Source: Cornus controversa (Eukaryota > Streptophyta > Magnoliopsida > Cornales > Cornaceae). From it: a stretch of DNA of 64,000 nucleotides. The stretch lies in contig CM048848.1 of NCBI GenBank assembly GCA_026545225.1, positions 44,660,806 to 44,724,805 of the forward strand, given 5' to 3'. Positions 51,558 to 64,000 of the stretch are shown here, in pieces. The notes under the pieces were generated by a model. That model was given only the letters and a program-made list of their open reading frames with translations. It did no database searches and had not been told where the DNA came from. The translations under genes were made by a program, and so were the position numbers. Each line of letters opens with the position of its first letter. Position 1 is the stretch's first letter.

Positions 51558-54428
51558 ATCAATTTATTTTATTTTACTTATTAAATAAACTATCCATAGC
51601 CGATCAGGTTACCAAACTGGATATCCATTTTTGAATCACCAATTTTGTGCACGTAGGCAAGTCTATTTTGAAAACTCGTGATCGCAATTTAGTTGATTTT
51701 TTTTTTATCACTGGTTGTCAAAATAGTAATGGTATTTTGCATACTTGAGTAAAATAAATGTTAATTTTTCATATCCACATCAGCATTTTCGTGCAATTTA
51801 GTTTTTTGGAAATTTCATGACATTGACTTCATGCATTTGTAAATTAAACTACAAAAGTCCATGTTTTTGTAATTTTCCCTAATCTAATCATTATTTGCTC
51901 TTTTTTTCTGATATCAATTTATTTTATTTTATTATTATTTTTTTAAAAATAATTCATTGTGGAGCATGTTATCAAATCAGATATCCGTTAGATTATTAGA
52001 TCGAAACAAAGAATAACATTAAACATATATAAAAGTACTAATGTACTACTAATCTCTCAATGACCACTAAATATAATTTGAGAATCTGATCAAATTATCA
52101 TTATCAGATGACTCAAATTTTTCATTACCTCTTTTGTGCACGTATGCACCCCTTTTGAGGATGGAGGTACAACTTTTTGTAAAAATATTTGAAAATTTAG
52201 TTTTTTTATTTTTTATCACAGGTGTTCAAAATAATATGAGTAGTTTGTGTACTAGAATAAAATAAACCGTATTTTTTTAGATCCACATCAACATTATCGG
52301 ACAATTGATTTTTTTGAAATTCCATTAATTTGACTACATGCATTTGTAAATTAGAATCCGAAAGTCCATGTATTTGTAATTTTTTGTATTCTAATCATTA
52401 TTTGCCCTTCTCTTTTGATATCAATTTATTTTATTACATTTTTTTAAAAAAACAATCCTTAGTCGATCAGGTTATCAAATCAAATATCCGTTGAGCTATT
52501 AGATCAAAAAAAGGAACAACATTAAACATATATGAAAGTACTCATGTAGTAGTTATTTCTCAATGACCAATAAATATAATTTTAGAAGCTGATCAAATTA
52601 TTATCATCAGATGAGTCAAATTTTTCATTACCAGTTTTGTGCACGTGTGCACCACTTTTGTGGATAGAGGTATAACCTTTTGGGAAAAATATTTCAAAAT
52701 TTAGTTTCTTTTTATTTTTTATCACAGGTTGTCAAAATAATATGAGTAGTCTGTGCACTAGAATAAAATAAACCCTATTTTTTTAGATCCACATCAACAT
52801 TATCGGACAATTGATTTTTTTGAAATTCCATTAATTTGACTACATGCGTTTGTAATTTAGAATCCAAAAGTCCATGTATTTGTAATTTTTTGTGCTCTAA
52901 TCATTATTTGCCCTTCTCTTTTGATATCAATTGATTTTATTTTATTTAGAAAAAAAAACATTCCTTAGTCGATCAGGTTATCAAATCAGATAGCCATTGG
53001 GTTATTAGAACGAAAAAACTAATAACTTTAAACATATTTGAAAGTACTCATGTACTAGTAATCTCTCAATGACCAATACATATAATTTGAGAATATGATC
53101 AAATTATCATCATTAGATGACTCAAATTTCTCATTACCAGTTTTGTGAAAGTGTGGACCACTTTTGTGGATAGAGGTTTAACTTTTTGTGAAAAATATTT
53201 CAAAATTTAGTTTTTTTATTTTTTATTACAGGTTGTCAAAGTAGTATGAATAGTTTGTGTACTAGAATACAATAAACTGTATTATTTCAGATCCACTTCA
53301 ACATTATCGGACAATTGATTTTTTTGAAATTCCGTTAATTTGACTTCATGCATTTGTAAATTAGACACCAAAGGTCCATGTATTTGTAATTTTATATATT
53401 CTAAAAATTATTTGCCTTTTTCTTTTGATATTAATTTATTTAACAATTTTTTTTAAAAAAAAAACTATCCTTAGCTTATCAGGTTATCAAATCGAATATC
53501 CGTTAGGGAATTGGATCAGATCAAGGAATAAGGTTACGCGTATATGAAAGTACTCATGTACTAGTAATCTCTCAATGACAAGTAAATGGAACTTGAGAAT
53601 CTGATCAATTTGTTATCGTCGGACGACTACATTTTTTCAGACAATTTTTGTGTACGCAGGCACCACTTTTGTAATAGAGGTACTATCTTTTGTGAATAGT
53701 ATTTATTAACTAGTCATTAAAATTTAGTATTTTGTTTTTTATCACTGGTTTGGGTACTTGAATAAAATAAACAATTTTTTTTTCAAATCCACATAGGCAT
53801 TTTAGGACAATTCAATTCCTTCAAATTTCATGACTTTAACTTCATGCATTTGTAAATTAGACTCCAAAACTGCATGTATTTGTAATTTTATCTATTCTAT
53901 TAATTATTTTTCCTTCTCTTTTGATGTTAATTTATTTTATTTTATTTTTTTTTAAATCTATCTTTAACCAATAAGGTAATCAAATGGAATATTCGTTGAG
54001 TTATTGGATCAGATCAAGGAACAACCTTATGCGTATATGAAAGTACTCATGTACTAATAATCTCTCAGTGACAGGTAATGCAATTTGAAAATATGATAAA
54101 ATTATCATCATCAGATGACTATATTTTTGCACGTCGGCACTACTTTTATGAATAAAGGTACCCCTTTTCGTGAAGACTACTTTGTTAACAAATGATCAAA
54201 ATTTAGTTTTTTCCCTTTTTTTTATCACTAGTTGTGAAAATATTAAGAGTAGTTTGTGTACTTGAATAAAATAAACAGTATTTCTTCATATCTACATCAC
54301 CATTTTAGGACAATTCATTTTTTTAAAATTTCATGACTTTGACTTCATGCATTTGAAAATTTGACTCCAAAAGTCCACGTATTTGTAATTTTCCCTATTC
54401 CAATCATTATTTGCCCTTCTCTTTTCTT
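51558..54428 (-). repeat. Inverted unit i-2: complete six-subunit HOR, 2871 bp
   Basis: Subunits on the - strand: A 53926-54428, B 53430-53925, C 52926-53429, D 52420-52925, D/E1 hybrid 51913-52419, F 51558-51912. It proves that the same A-F order exists in the inverted arm. Confidence 0.88.
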
Positions 54429-57105
54429 ATCAATTTATTTTATTTTACTTAATAAATAAACTATCCTTAGCCGATCAGGTTACCAAACTGGATATCCATT
54501 TTTGCATCACCAATTTTGTGCACGTAGGCAAGTCTATTTTGAAAACTCGTGATCGCAATTTAGTTGATTTTTTTTTATCACTGGTTGTCAAAATAGTAAT
54601 GGTATTTTGCGTACTTGAATAAATTAAACGTTAATTTTTCATATCCACATCAGCATTTTCGTGCAATTTATTTTTTTGGAAATTTCATGACTTTGACTTC
54701 ATGCATTTGTAAATTAAACTACAAAACTCCATGTTTTTGTAATTTTCCCTAATCTAATCATTATTTGCTCTTTTCTTCTGATATCAATTTATTTTATTTT
54801 ATTATTTTTAAAAAAAAAATAATTCATTGTCGAGCAGGTTATCAAATCAGATATCCGTTCGATTATTAGATCGAAACAAAGAATAACATTAATCATATAT
54901 AAAAGTACTCGTGTACTACTAATCTCTCAATGACCAATAAATATAATTTGAGAATCTGATCAAAATATCGTTATCAGATGACTCAAATTTTTCATTACCT
55001 GTTTTGTGCACGTATGCACCCCTTTTGAGGATGGAGGTACAACTTTTTCTGAAAAATATTTCAAAATTTAGTTTTTTTATTTTTTATCACAGGTTGTCAA
55101 AATAATATGAGTAGTTTGTGTACTAGAATAAAATAAACTGTATTTTTTTAGATCCACATCAACATTATCGGACAATTGATTTTTTTGAAATTCCATCAAT
55201 TTGACTACATGCGTTTGTAAATTAGAATCCAAAAGTCCATGTATTTGCAATTTTTTGTATTCTAATCATTATTTGCCCTTCTCTTTTGATATCAATTTAT
55301 TTTATTACATTTTTTTAAAAAAACAATCCTTAGTCGATCAGGTTATCAAATCAAATTTCCGTTGAGTTATTAGATCAAAAAAAGGAACAACATTAAACAT
55401 ATATGAAAGTGCTCATGTAGTAGTTATTTCTCAATGACCAATAAATATAATTTTAGAATCTGATCAAATTATCATCATCAGATGAGTCAAATTTTTCATT
55501 ACCAGTTTTGTGCACGTGTGCACCACTTTTGTGGATAGAGGTATAACTTTTTGGGAAAAATATTTCAAAATTTAGTTTTTTTTTTATTTTTTATCACAGG
55601 TTGTCAAAATAATATGAGTAGTTTGTGCACTAGAATAAAATAAACCCTATTTTTTTAGATCCACATCAACATTATCGGACAATTGATTTTTTTGAAATTC
55701 CAATAATTTGACTACATGCGTTTGTAAATTAGAATCCAAAAGTCCATGTATTTGTAATTTTTTGTACTCGAATCATTATTTGCCCTTCTCTTTCGATATC
55801 AGTTGATTTTATTTTATTTAAAAAAAAAAACATTCCTTAGTCGATCAGGTTATCAAATCAGATATCCGTTGGGTTATTAGAACGAAAAAACTAATAACTT
55901 TAAACATATATGAAAGTACTCATGTAGTAGTAATCTCTCAATGACCAATACATATAATTTGAGAATATGATCAAATTATCATAATTAGATGACTCAAATT
56001 TCTCATTACCAGTTTTGTGAAAGTATGGACCACTTTTGTGGATAGAGGTTCAACTTTTTGTGAAAAATATTTCAAATTTTAGTTTGTTTATTTTTTGTTA
56101 CAGGTTGTCAAAATAGTATGAATTGTTTGTGTACTAGAATACAATAAACTGTATTATTTCAGATCTACTTCAACATTATTGGACAATTGATTTTTTTGAA
56201 ATTCCGTTAATTTGACTTCATGCATTTGTAAATTAGACACCAAAGGTCCATGTATTTGTAATTTTATATATTCTAAAAATTATTTGCCTTTTTCTTTTGA
56301 TATTAATTTATTTAACAATTTTTTTTTAAAAAAAAACTATCCTTAGCTTATCAGGTTATCAAATCGAATATCCGTTAGGGTATTGGATCAGATCAAGGAA
56401 TAAAGTTATGCGTATATGAAAGTATTCATGTACTAGTAATCTCTCAATGACAAGTAAATGGAACTTCAGAATTTGATCAATTTGTTATCATCGGACGACT
56501 TCATTTTTCCAGACAATTTTTGTGTACACAGGCACCACTTTTGTAAATACAGGTACTACCTTTTGTGAATAGTATTTGTTAACTAGTCATCAAAATTTAG
56601 TATTTTGTTTTTTATAACTGGTTGTCAAAATTGTAACAGTAGTTTGGGTAGTTAAATCAAATAAACAATTTTTTTTTCAAATCCGCATAGGCATTTTAGG
56701 ACAATTCAATTCCTTCAAATTTCATGACTTTAACTTCATGCATTTGTAAATTAGACTCCAAAACTGCATGTATTTGTAATTTTATCTATTCTACTAATTA
56801 TTTTTCCTTCTCTTTTGATGTTAATTTATTTTATTATTATTTTTTTTAAATCTATCTTTAACCAATAAGGTAATCAAATCGAATATTCGTTGAGTTATTG
56901 GATCAGATCAAGGAACAACCTTATGCGTCATCAGATGACTATATTTTTGCACGTCGGCACCACTTTTATGAATAAAGGTACCCCTTTTCGTGAAGACTAC
57001 TTTGTTAACAAATGATCAAAATTTAGTTTTTTCTTTTTTTTTTATCACTAGTTGTGAAAATATTAAGAGTAGTTTGTGTACTTGAATAAAATAAACAGTA
57101 TTTTA
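54429..57105 (-). repeat. Inverted unit i-3: six subunits with A internally deleted
   Basis: F 54429-54782, D/E1 54783-55290, D 55291-55797, C 55798-56301, B 56302-56819, then a shortened A to about 57105. A has lost part of its central block at about 56,929 (TTATGCGT runs straight into CATCAGATG, removing the dyad block), and its first part near 57,105 (CAGTATTTT runs into ATTAAATAAAC). Confidence 0.82.
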
Positions 57106-57956
57106 TTAAATAAACTATCCTTAGCCGATCAGGTTATCAAACTGGATATCCATTTTTGCATCACCAATTTTGTGCACGTAGACAAGTCTATTTTGAAAAC
57201 TCGTGATCACAATTTAGTTAATTTTTTTTTTTTTTTATCACTGGTTGTCAAAATAGTAATGGTATTTTGCGTACTTGAATAAAATAAACGTTAATTTTTC
57301 ATATCCACATCAGCATTTTCGTGCAATTCATTTTTTTGGAAATTTCATGACTTTGACTTCATGCATTTGTAAATTAAACTACAAAAGTCCATGTTTTTGT
57401 AATTTTCCCTAATCTAACCATTATTTGCTCTTTTCTTCTGATATCAATTTATTTTATTTTATTATTTTTTTTAAAAAAATAATTCATTGTTGAGCAGGTT
57501 ATCAAATCAGATATCCGTTCGATTATTAGATCGAAACAGAGAATAACATTAAACATATATAAAAGTACTCATGTACTACTAATCTCTCAATGACCAATAA
57601 ATATAATTTGAGAATCTGATCAAATTATCGTTATCAGATGACTCAAATTTTTCATTACCTGTTTTGTGCACGTATGCACCGCTTTTGCCTTTGGAGGTAC
57701 AATTTTTGTGAAAAATATTTCAAAATTTAGTTTTTTTATCTTCATTTTTTATCACAGGTTGTCAAAATAATACGAATAGTTTGTGTACTAGAATAAAATA
57801 AACCCTATTTTTTTAGATCCACATCAACATTATCGGACAATTGATTTTTTTTGAAATTCCATTAATTTGACTACATGCGTTTGTAAATTAGAATCCAAAA
57901 GTCCATGTCTTTGTAATTTTCCCTATTCCAATCATTATTTGCCCTTCTCTTTTGTT
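57106..57956 (-). repeat. Inverted dimeric unit: A/D/E2 hybrid + F, about 851 bp
   Basis: F about 57106-57442, then a 514-bp hybrid (57443-57956). On the - strand the hybrid starts with the A leader, passes through a D-type second module (ACGCATGTAGTC) and continues as E2 (CAAAGGC in place of CAACGGC). It parallels the dimers of domain 2. Confidence 0.82.
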
Positions 57957-60900
57957 ATCAATTTATTTTATTTTACTTATTAAATAAACTATCCTTAGCC
58001 GATCAGGTTATCAAACTGGATATCCATTTTTGCATCACCAATTTTGTGCATGTACGCAAGTCTATTTTGAAAACTCGTCATCACAATTTAGTTGATTTTT
58101 TTTTTATCACTGGTTGTCAAAATAGTAATGGTATTTTGCGTACTTGAAGAAAATAAACGTTAATTTTTCATATCCACATCAGCATTTTCGTGCAATTCAT
58201 TTTTTTGGAAATTTCATGACTTTGACTTCATGCATTTGTAAATTAAACTACAAAAGTCCATGTGTTTGTAATTTTCCCTAATCTAATCATTATTTGATCT
58301 TTCCTTCTGATATCAATTTATTTTATTTTATTATTTTTTTAAAAAAATAATTCATTGTCGAACAGGTTATCAAATCAGATATTCGTTCAATTTTTAGATC
58401 GAAACAAAGAATAACATTAAACATATATAGAAGTACTCATGTACTACTAATCTCTCAATGACCAATAGATATAATTTGAGAATCTGATCAAATTATCGTT
58501 ATCAGATGACTCAAATTTTTAATTACCTATTTTGTGCACGTATGCACCCCTTTTGCCGTTGGAGGTATAATTTTTGTGAAAAATATTTCAAAATTTAGTT
58601 TTTTTATCTTCATTTTTTTATCACAGGTTGTCAAAATAATACGAATAGTTTGTTTACTAGAATAAAATAAACCGTATTTTTTTAGATCCACATCAACATT
58701 ATTGGACAATTGATTTTTTTGAAATTCCATTAATTTGACTTCATGAATTTGTAAATTTGAATCCAAAAGTCCATGTATTTGTAATTTTTTGTATTCTAAT
58801 CATTATTTGCCCTTCTCTTTTGATATCAATTTATTTAATTACATTTTTAAAAAAAACAATCCTTAGTCGACCAGGTTATCAAATCAAATATCCGTTGAGT
58901 TATTAGATCAAAAAAAGGAACAACATTAAACATATATGAAAGTACTCTTGTAGTAGTTATTTCTCAATGACCAATAAATATAATTTTACAATCTGATCAA
59001 ATTATCATCATCAGATGAGTCAGATTTTTCATTACCAGATTTGTGCACGGGTGCACCACTTTTGTGGATAGAAGTATAACTTTTTGGGAAAAATATTTCA
59101 AAATTTAGTTTTTTTTATTTTTTATAACAGGTTGTCAAAATAATATGAGTAGTTTGTGCACTAGAATAAAATAAACCCTATTTTTTTAGATCCACATCAA
59201 CATTATCGGACAATTGATTTTTTTGAAATTCCATTAATTTGACTACATGCGTTTGTAAATTAGAATCCAAAAGTCCATGTATTTGTATTTTTTTATATTC
59301 TAATCATTATTTGCCCTTCTCTTTTGATATCAGTTTATTTTATTACATTTTTTAAAAAAAACAATCCTTAGTCGAACAGGTTATCAAATCAAATATGCGT
59401 TGAGTTATTAGATCAAAAAAAGGAACAACGTTAAACATATATGAAAGTACTCATGTACTACTTATTTCTCAATGACCAATAAATATAATTTTAGAATCTG
59501 ATCAAATTATCATGATCAGATGAGTCAAAATTTTCATTACCAATTTTGTGCACGTGTGCACCACTTTTGTGGATAGAGGTATAACTTTTTGGGAAAAATA
59601 TTTCAAAATTTAGTTTTTTTTATTTTTTATCACAGGTTGTCAAAATAATATGAGTATTTTGTGCACTAGAATAACATAAACCCTATTTTTTTAGATCCAC
59701 ATCAACATTATCGGACAATTGATTTTTTTGAAATTCCATTAATTTGACTACATGCGTTTGTAAATTAGAATCCAAAAGTCCATGTATTTGTAATTTTTTG
59801 TACTCTAATCATTATTTGCCATTCTCTTTTGATATCTGTTGATTTTATTTTATTTAAAAAAAAAACATTCCTTAGTCGATCAGGTTATCAAATCAGATAT
59901 CCATTGGGTTATTAGAACGAAAAAACTAATAACTTTAAACATATATGAAAGTACTCATGTAGTAGTAATCTCTCAATGACCAATACATATAATTTGAGAA
60001 TGTGATCAAATTATCATCATTAGATGACTCAAATTTCTCATTACCAGTTTTGTGAAAGTATGGACCACTTTTGTGGATAGAGGTTCAATTTTTTGTGAAA
60101 AATATTTCAAATTTTAGTTTTTTTTATTTTATATTACAGGTTGTCAAAATAGTATGAATAGTTTGTGTACTAGTATACAATAAACTGTATTATTTCAGAT
60201 CCACTTCAACATTATCGGACAATTGATTTTTTTGAAATTTCGTTAATTTGACTTCATGCATTTGTAAATTAGACACCAAAGGTCCATGTATTTGTAATTT
60301 TATATATTCTAAAAATTATTTGCCTTTCTCTTTTGATATTAATTTATTTAACAATTTTTTTCTTTTTAAAAAAACTGTCCTTAGCTTATCAGGTTATCAA
60401 ATCGAATATCCGTTAGGGTATTGGATCAGATCAAGGAATATGGTTATGCGTATATGAAAGCACTCATGTACTAGTAATCTCTCAATGACAAGTAAATGGA
60501 ACTTGAGAATCTGATCAATTTGTTATCATCGGACGACTACATTTTTTTAGACAATTTTTGTGTACGCAAGCACCACTTTTGTAAATAGAGGTACTACCTT
60601 TTGTGAATAGTATTTGTTAACTAGTTATCAAAATTTAGTATTTTGTTTTTTATCACTGGTTGTCAAAATAGTAACAGTAGTTTGGGTACTTGAATAAAAT
60701 AAACAATTTTTTTTTCAAATCCGAATAGGCATTTTAGGACAATTCAATTCCTTCAAATTTCATGACTTTAACTTCATGCATTTGTAAATTAGACTCCAAA
60801 ACTGCATGTATTTGTAATTTTATCTATTCTATAAATTATTTTTCCTTCTCTTTTGATGTTAATTTATTTATTTTTACTTTTTTTTTAAATCTATCTTTAA

Positions 60901-61362
60901 CCAATAAGGTAATCAAATCGAATATTCGTTGAGTTATTGGATCAGATCAAGGAACAACCTTATGCGTATATGAAAGTACTCATGTACTAATAATCTCTCA
61001 GTGACAAGTAATGCAATTTGAAAATATGATAAAATTATCATCATTAGATGACTATATTTTTGCACGTCGGCACCACTTTTATGAATAAAGGTACCCCTTT
61101 TCGTGAAGACTACTTTGTTAACAAATGATCAAAATTTAGTTTTTTCTCTTTTTTTTTTATCACTAGTTGTGAAAATATTAAGAGTAGTTTGTGTACTTGA
61201 ATAAAATAAACAGTATTTTTTCATATCTACATCACCATTTTAGGACAATTCATTTTTTTAAAATTTCATGACTTTGACTTCATGCATTTGTAAATTTGAC
61301 TCCAAAAGTCCATGTATTTGTAATTTTCCCTATTCCAATCATTATTTGCCCTTCCCTTTTTT
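57957..61362 (-). repeat. Inverted unit i-5: seven-subunit HOR with doubled D, 3406 bp
   Basis: F 57957-58311, E2 58312-58824, D 58825-59328, a second D 59329-59833, C 59834-60337, B 60338-60857, A 60858-61362. Both D copies carry ACTACATGCGTTTG and the AACCCTATTTTTTTAG block. The unit is longer than the standard by one subunit. Confidence 0.85.
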
Positions 61363-63739
61363 ATCAATTTATTTTATTTTACTTATTAAATAAACTATCC
61401 CTAGCAGATCAGGTTATAAAATTGGATATCCATTTTCGCGTCACCAATTTTGTGCACGTAGGCAAGACTATTTTGAAAACTCAAGATCACAATTTAGTTG
61501 ATTTTTATTTTTATCACTGGTTGTCAAAATAGTAATGGTATTTTGTGTACTTGAATAAAATAAACGTTAATTTTTCATATACACATCAGCATTTTCGTAC
61601 AATTCATATTTTTTTTTTAAATTTGATGAGTTTGACTTCATGCATTTGTAAATTAAACTCCAAAAGTCCATGTTTTTGTAATTTTCCCTATTCTAATCAT
61701 TATTTGTTCTTTTCTTTTGATATCAATTTATTTTATTTTATTATATTTTAAAAAGAAAAAATCCATTGCCGATCAAGTTATCAAATCAGATATCCGTTCG
61801 ATTATTAGATCGAAAAAAGAATAACATTAAACATATATGAAAGTACTCAATGACCAATAAATATAATTTTAGAATCTGATCAAATTATCATCATCAGATC
61901 ACTCAAATTTTTCATTACCAGTTTTGTGCACGAATGAACCACTTTTGTGGATAGAGGTATAACTTTTTCGGAAAAATATATCAAAATTTAGTTTTTTTTA
62001 ATTTTTTATCACTGGTTGTAAAAATAGTATGAGTAGTTTTTGTACTAGAATAAAATAAACTGTATTTTTTTAGCTCCACATCAACATTATCGGACAATTG
62101 ATTTTTTTGAAACTCCATTAATTTCACTTCATGCATTTGTAAATTAGACTCCAAAAGTCCATGTATTTGTAATTTTTTGGATTCTAATCATTGTTCGCCC
62201 TTCTCTTTTGATATCAATTTATTTTATTACATTTTTTTAAAAAAACAATCCTTAGTCGATCAGGTTATCAAATCCGATATCCGTTGGGTTATTAGAACGA
62301 AAAAACTAATATCTTTAAACATATATGAAAGTACTCATGTAGTAGTAATCTCTCAATGACCAATAAATATAATTTGAGAATATGATCAAATTATCATCAT
62401 TAGATGACTCAAATTTCTCATTACCTGTTTTGTGAAAGTATGGACCACTTTTGTGGATAGAGGTTCAACTTTTTGTGAAAAATATTTCAAAATTTAGTTT
62501 TTTTATTTTTTATTACGGGTGGTCAAAATAGTATGAATAGTTTGCGTACTAGAATAAAATAAACTCTATTTTTTCAGATCCACATCAACATTATCGGACA
62601 ATTGATTTTTTTGAAATTCCATTAATTTGACTTCATGCATTTGTAAATTAGAATCCAAAAGTCTATGTATTTGTAATTTTATATATTCTAATAATTATTT
62701 GCCTTTCTCTTTTGATATTAATTTATTTAACAAATTTTTTTAAAAAAAAAACTATCCTTAGCTTATCAGGTTATCAAATCGAATATCCGTCAGGTTTTGG
62801 ATCAGACAAGGAATAACGTTATGCGTATATGAATATACTCATGTACTAGTAATCTCTCAATGACAAGTAAATGGAACTTGAGAATCTGATCAATTTTTAT
62901 CATTGGACGACTACATTTTTTCAGACAATTTTTGTGTACGTAGGCCCCACTTTTGTAAATAGAGGTACTACCTTCTGTGAATAGTATTTGTTAACTAGTC
63001 ATCAAAATTTAGTATTTTGTTTTTTATCACTGGTTGTCAAAATAGTAACAGTAGTTTGGGTACTTGAATAAAATAAACAACTTTTTTTCAAATCCACATA
63101 GGCATTTTAGGACAATTCAATTCCTTGAAATTTCATGACTGTAACTTCATGCATTTGTAAATTAGACTCCAAAACTCCATGTATTTGTAATTTTATCTAT
63201 TCTATTAATTATTTTTCCTTCTCTTTTGATGTTAATTTATTTTATTTTATTTATTTTTTAAATCTATCTTTAACCAATAAGGTAATCAAATCGAATATTC
63301 GTTGAGTTATTGGATCAGATCAAGGAACAACCTTATGCGTATATGAAAGTACTCATGTACTAATAGTCTCTCAGTGACAGGTAATGCAATTTGAAAATAT
63401 GATCAAGTATCATCATCAGATGACTATATTTTTGCACGTTGCCACCACTTTTATGAATAGAGGTACCCCTTTTTGTGAAGACTATTTTGTTAACAAATGA
63501 TCAAAATTTTATTTTTTCTCTTTTTTTTTTTTTTATCACTAGTTGAGAAAATATTAAGAGTAGTTTGTGTACTCGAATAAAATAAACAGTATTTTTTCAT
63601 ATCTACATCATCATTTTAGGACAATTCATTTTTTTAAAATTTCATGACTTTGACTTCATGCATTTGTAAATTTGACTCCAAAAGTCCACGTATTTGTAAT
63701 TTTCCCTATTCCAATCATTATTTGCCCTTCTCTTTTGTT
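61363..63739 (-). repeat. Inverted unit i-6: five-subunit HOR, 2377 bp
   Basis: F 61363-61731, a D-like subunit 61732-62212 (481 bp), C-like 62213-62715, B 62716-63230, A 63231-63739. The D-like subunit has lost part of the conserved dyad block (GAAAGTACTCAATGACC at about 61,840). The most diverged unit in the window by eye. Confidence 0.8.
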
Positions 63740-64000
63740 ATCAATTTATTTTATTTTACTTATTAAATAAACTATCCTTAGCCGACCAGGTTATCAAATT
63801 GGATATCCATTTTTGTATCTCCAATTTTGTGCACGTAGGCAAGACTATTTTGAAAACTCGTGATCACAATTTAGTTGATTTTATTTTTTTATCACTGGTT
63901 GTCAAAATACTAATGGTATTTTGCGTACTTGAATATAATAAACGTTATTTTTCATATCCACATCAGCATTTTCGTACAATTCATTTTTTTTGAAATTTCA
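63740..64000 (-). repeat. Partial subunit F at the right window edge
   Basis: Reads as inverted F (GGATATCCATTTTTG, CTCGTGATCACAATTTAG, CATCAGCATTTTCG) and is cut by the window end. The array continues to the right. Confidence 0.85.

Larger units (their letters stand above)
5123..64000. repeat. Large higher-order-repeat satellite array, about 59 kb, open at the right edge
   Basis: Everything from 5123 to the window end is one satellite family. Each subunit contains in order: an A-rich leader; (A/G)AGGGCAAATAATGATT or a variant; a duplicated 30-bp module based on TTACAAATACATGGACT; a TTTATTTTATTCAAGTAC block; a TTTTGACAACC block; a central block with two dyads; and a GGATATCTGATTTGATAACC block. 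Six subunit types in fixed order (A-F) form the unit of about 2.88 kb. Orientation is + up to 49573 and - after it. I recognise no named satellite family. The AT-rich, HOR-structured character suits heterochromatin such as a centromere or pericentromere, which is inference. Confidence 0.95.
49574..64000 (-). repeat. Array domain 3: inverted, oldest-looking HORs
   Basis: From 49574 all subunits read on the - strand. Read leftwards on that strand the order is again A-B-C-D-E-F, so the same HOR is present in reverse. Complete units differ from each other at many more sites than in domain 1. Unit composition varies between two and seven subunits, with local deletions and one subunit duplication. 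The domain continues beyond the window. Confidence 0.9.

Noticed and set aside
5123-64000. CRISPR-like array
   Set aside because: Repeat units are hundreds of bases and contiguous, without unique spacers; the flanking DNA is plant retrotransposon.
5123-64000. CENP-B box in the satellite
   Set aside because: I compared the TTCGATTTGATAACC and GGATATCC blocks with the TTCG....A..CGGG consensus and found no match.
5123-64000. Telomeric repeats or rDNA spacer origin for the tandem array
   Set aside because: No TTTAGGG tracts and no rRNA-like segments were seen anywhere in the array.

Overview
The window looks like nuclear, non-genic DNA from a flowering plant, probably a eudicot. The evidence is two decayed Ty1/copia retrotransposon fossils of plant type followed by about 59 kb of AT-rich tandem satellite. 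I see no intact host gene, rRNA, tRNA or CRISPR array. The species cannot be named from the sequence.

Layout: (1) 1-1968, unassigned sequence, then the 3' half of a + strand copia element (reverse transcriptase, RNase H, polypurine tract, 3' LTR). (2) 1969-2788, unassigned AT-rich spacer. (3) 2789-5122, a second copia fossil on the - strand with a short LTR (2789-2992); its upstream end abuts the satellite. (4) 5123-64000, one satellite family throughout.

The satellite is a higher-order repeat (HOR). The basic unit is six related subunits, here called A to F. A-E are about 502-514 bp and F is a shortened 357 bp version; together they make about 2,882-2,894 bp. By eye A-F are clearly diverged from one another, while equivalent subunits in successive HORs are almost identical, which is the hallmark of HOR amplification.

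Three domains differ in history. 5123-38767 holds twelve head-to-tail HORs, highly homogenised, one of them contracted to four subunits (16678-18552). 38768-49573 has the same orientation but is rearranged: two-subunit units of 862-893 bp, twin five-subunit units of 2318/2319 bp, and one complete six-subunit unit. 49574-64000 is in the opposite orientation and more diverged, with six-, five-, two- and seven-subunit units. The orientation switch lies inside subunit F on both sides and forms a palindrome. This switch and a nearby deletion junction at 50245-50300 each carry a 12-16 nt copy of sequence found 40 bp further on, which suggests template-copying end joining.

The short ORFs that recur through the array repeat only because the DNA repeats; there is no sign of a protein-coding gene. 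The points of interest are the HOR architecture, two conserved dyad-symmetry motifs that F alone lacks, the domain boundaries, and the rearrangement junctions. A centromeric, pericentromeric or other heterochromatic location is plausible but not shown by the sequence. All identity statements are by-eye comparisons.
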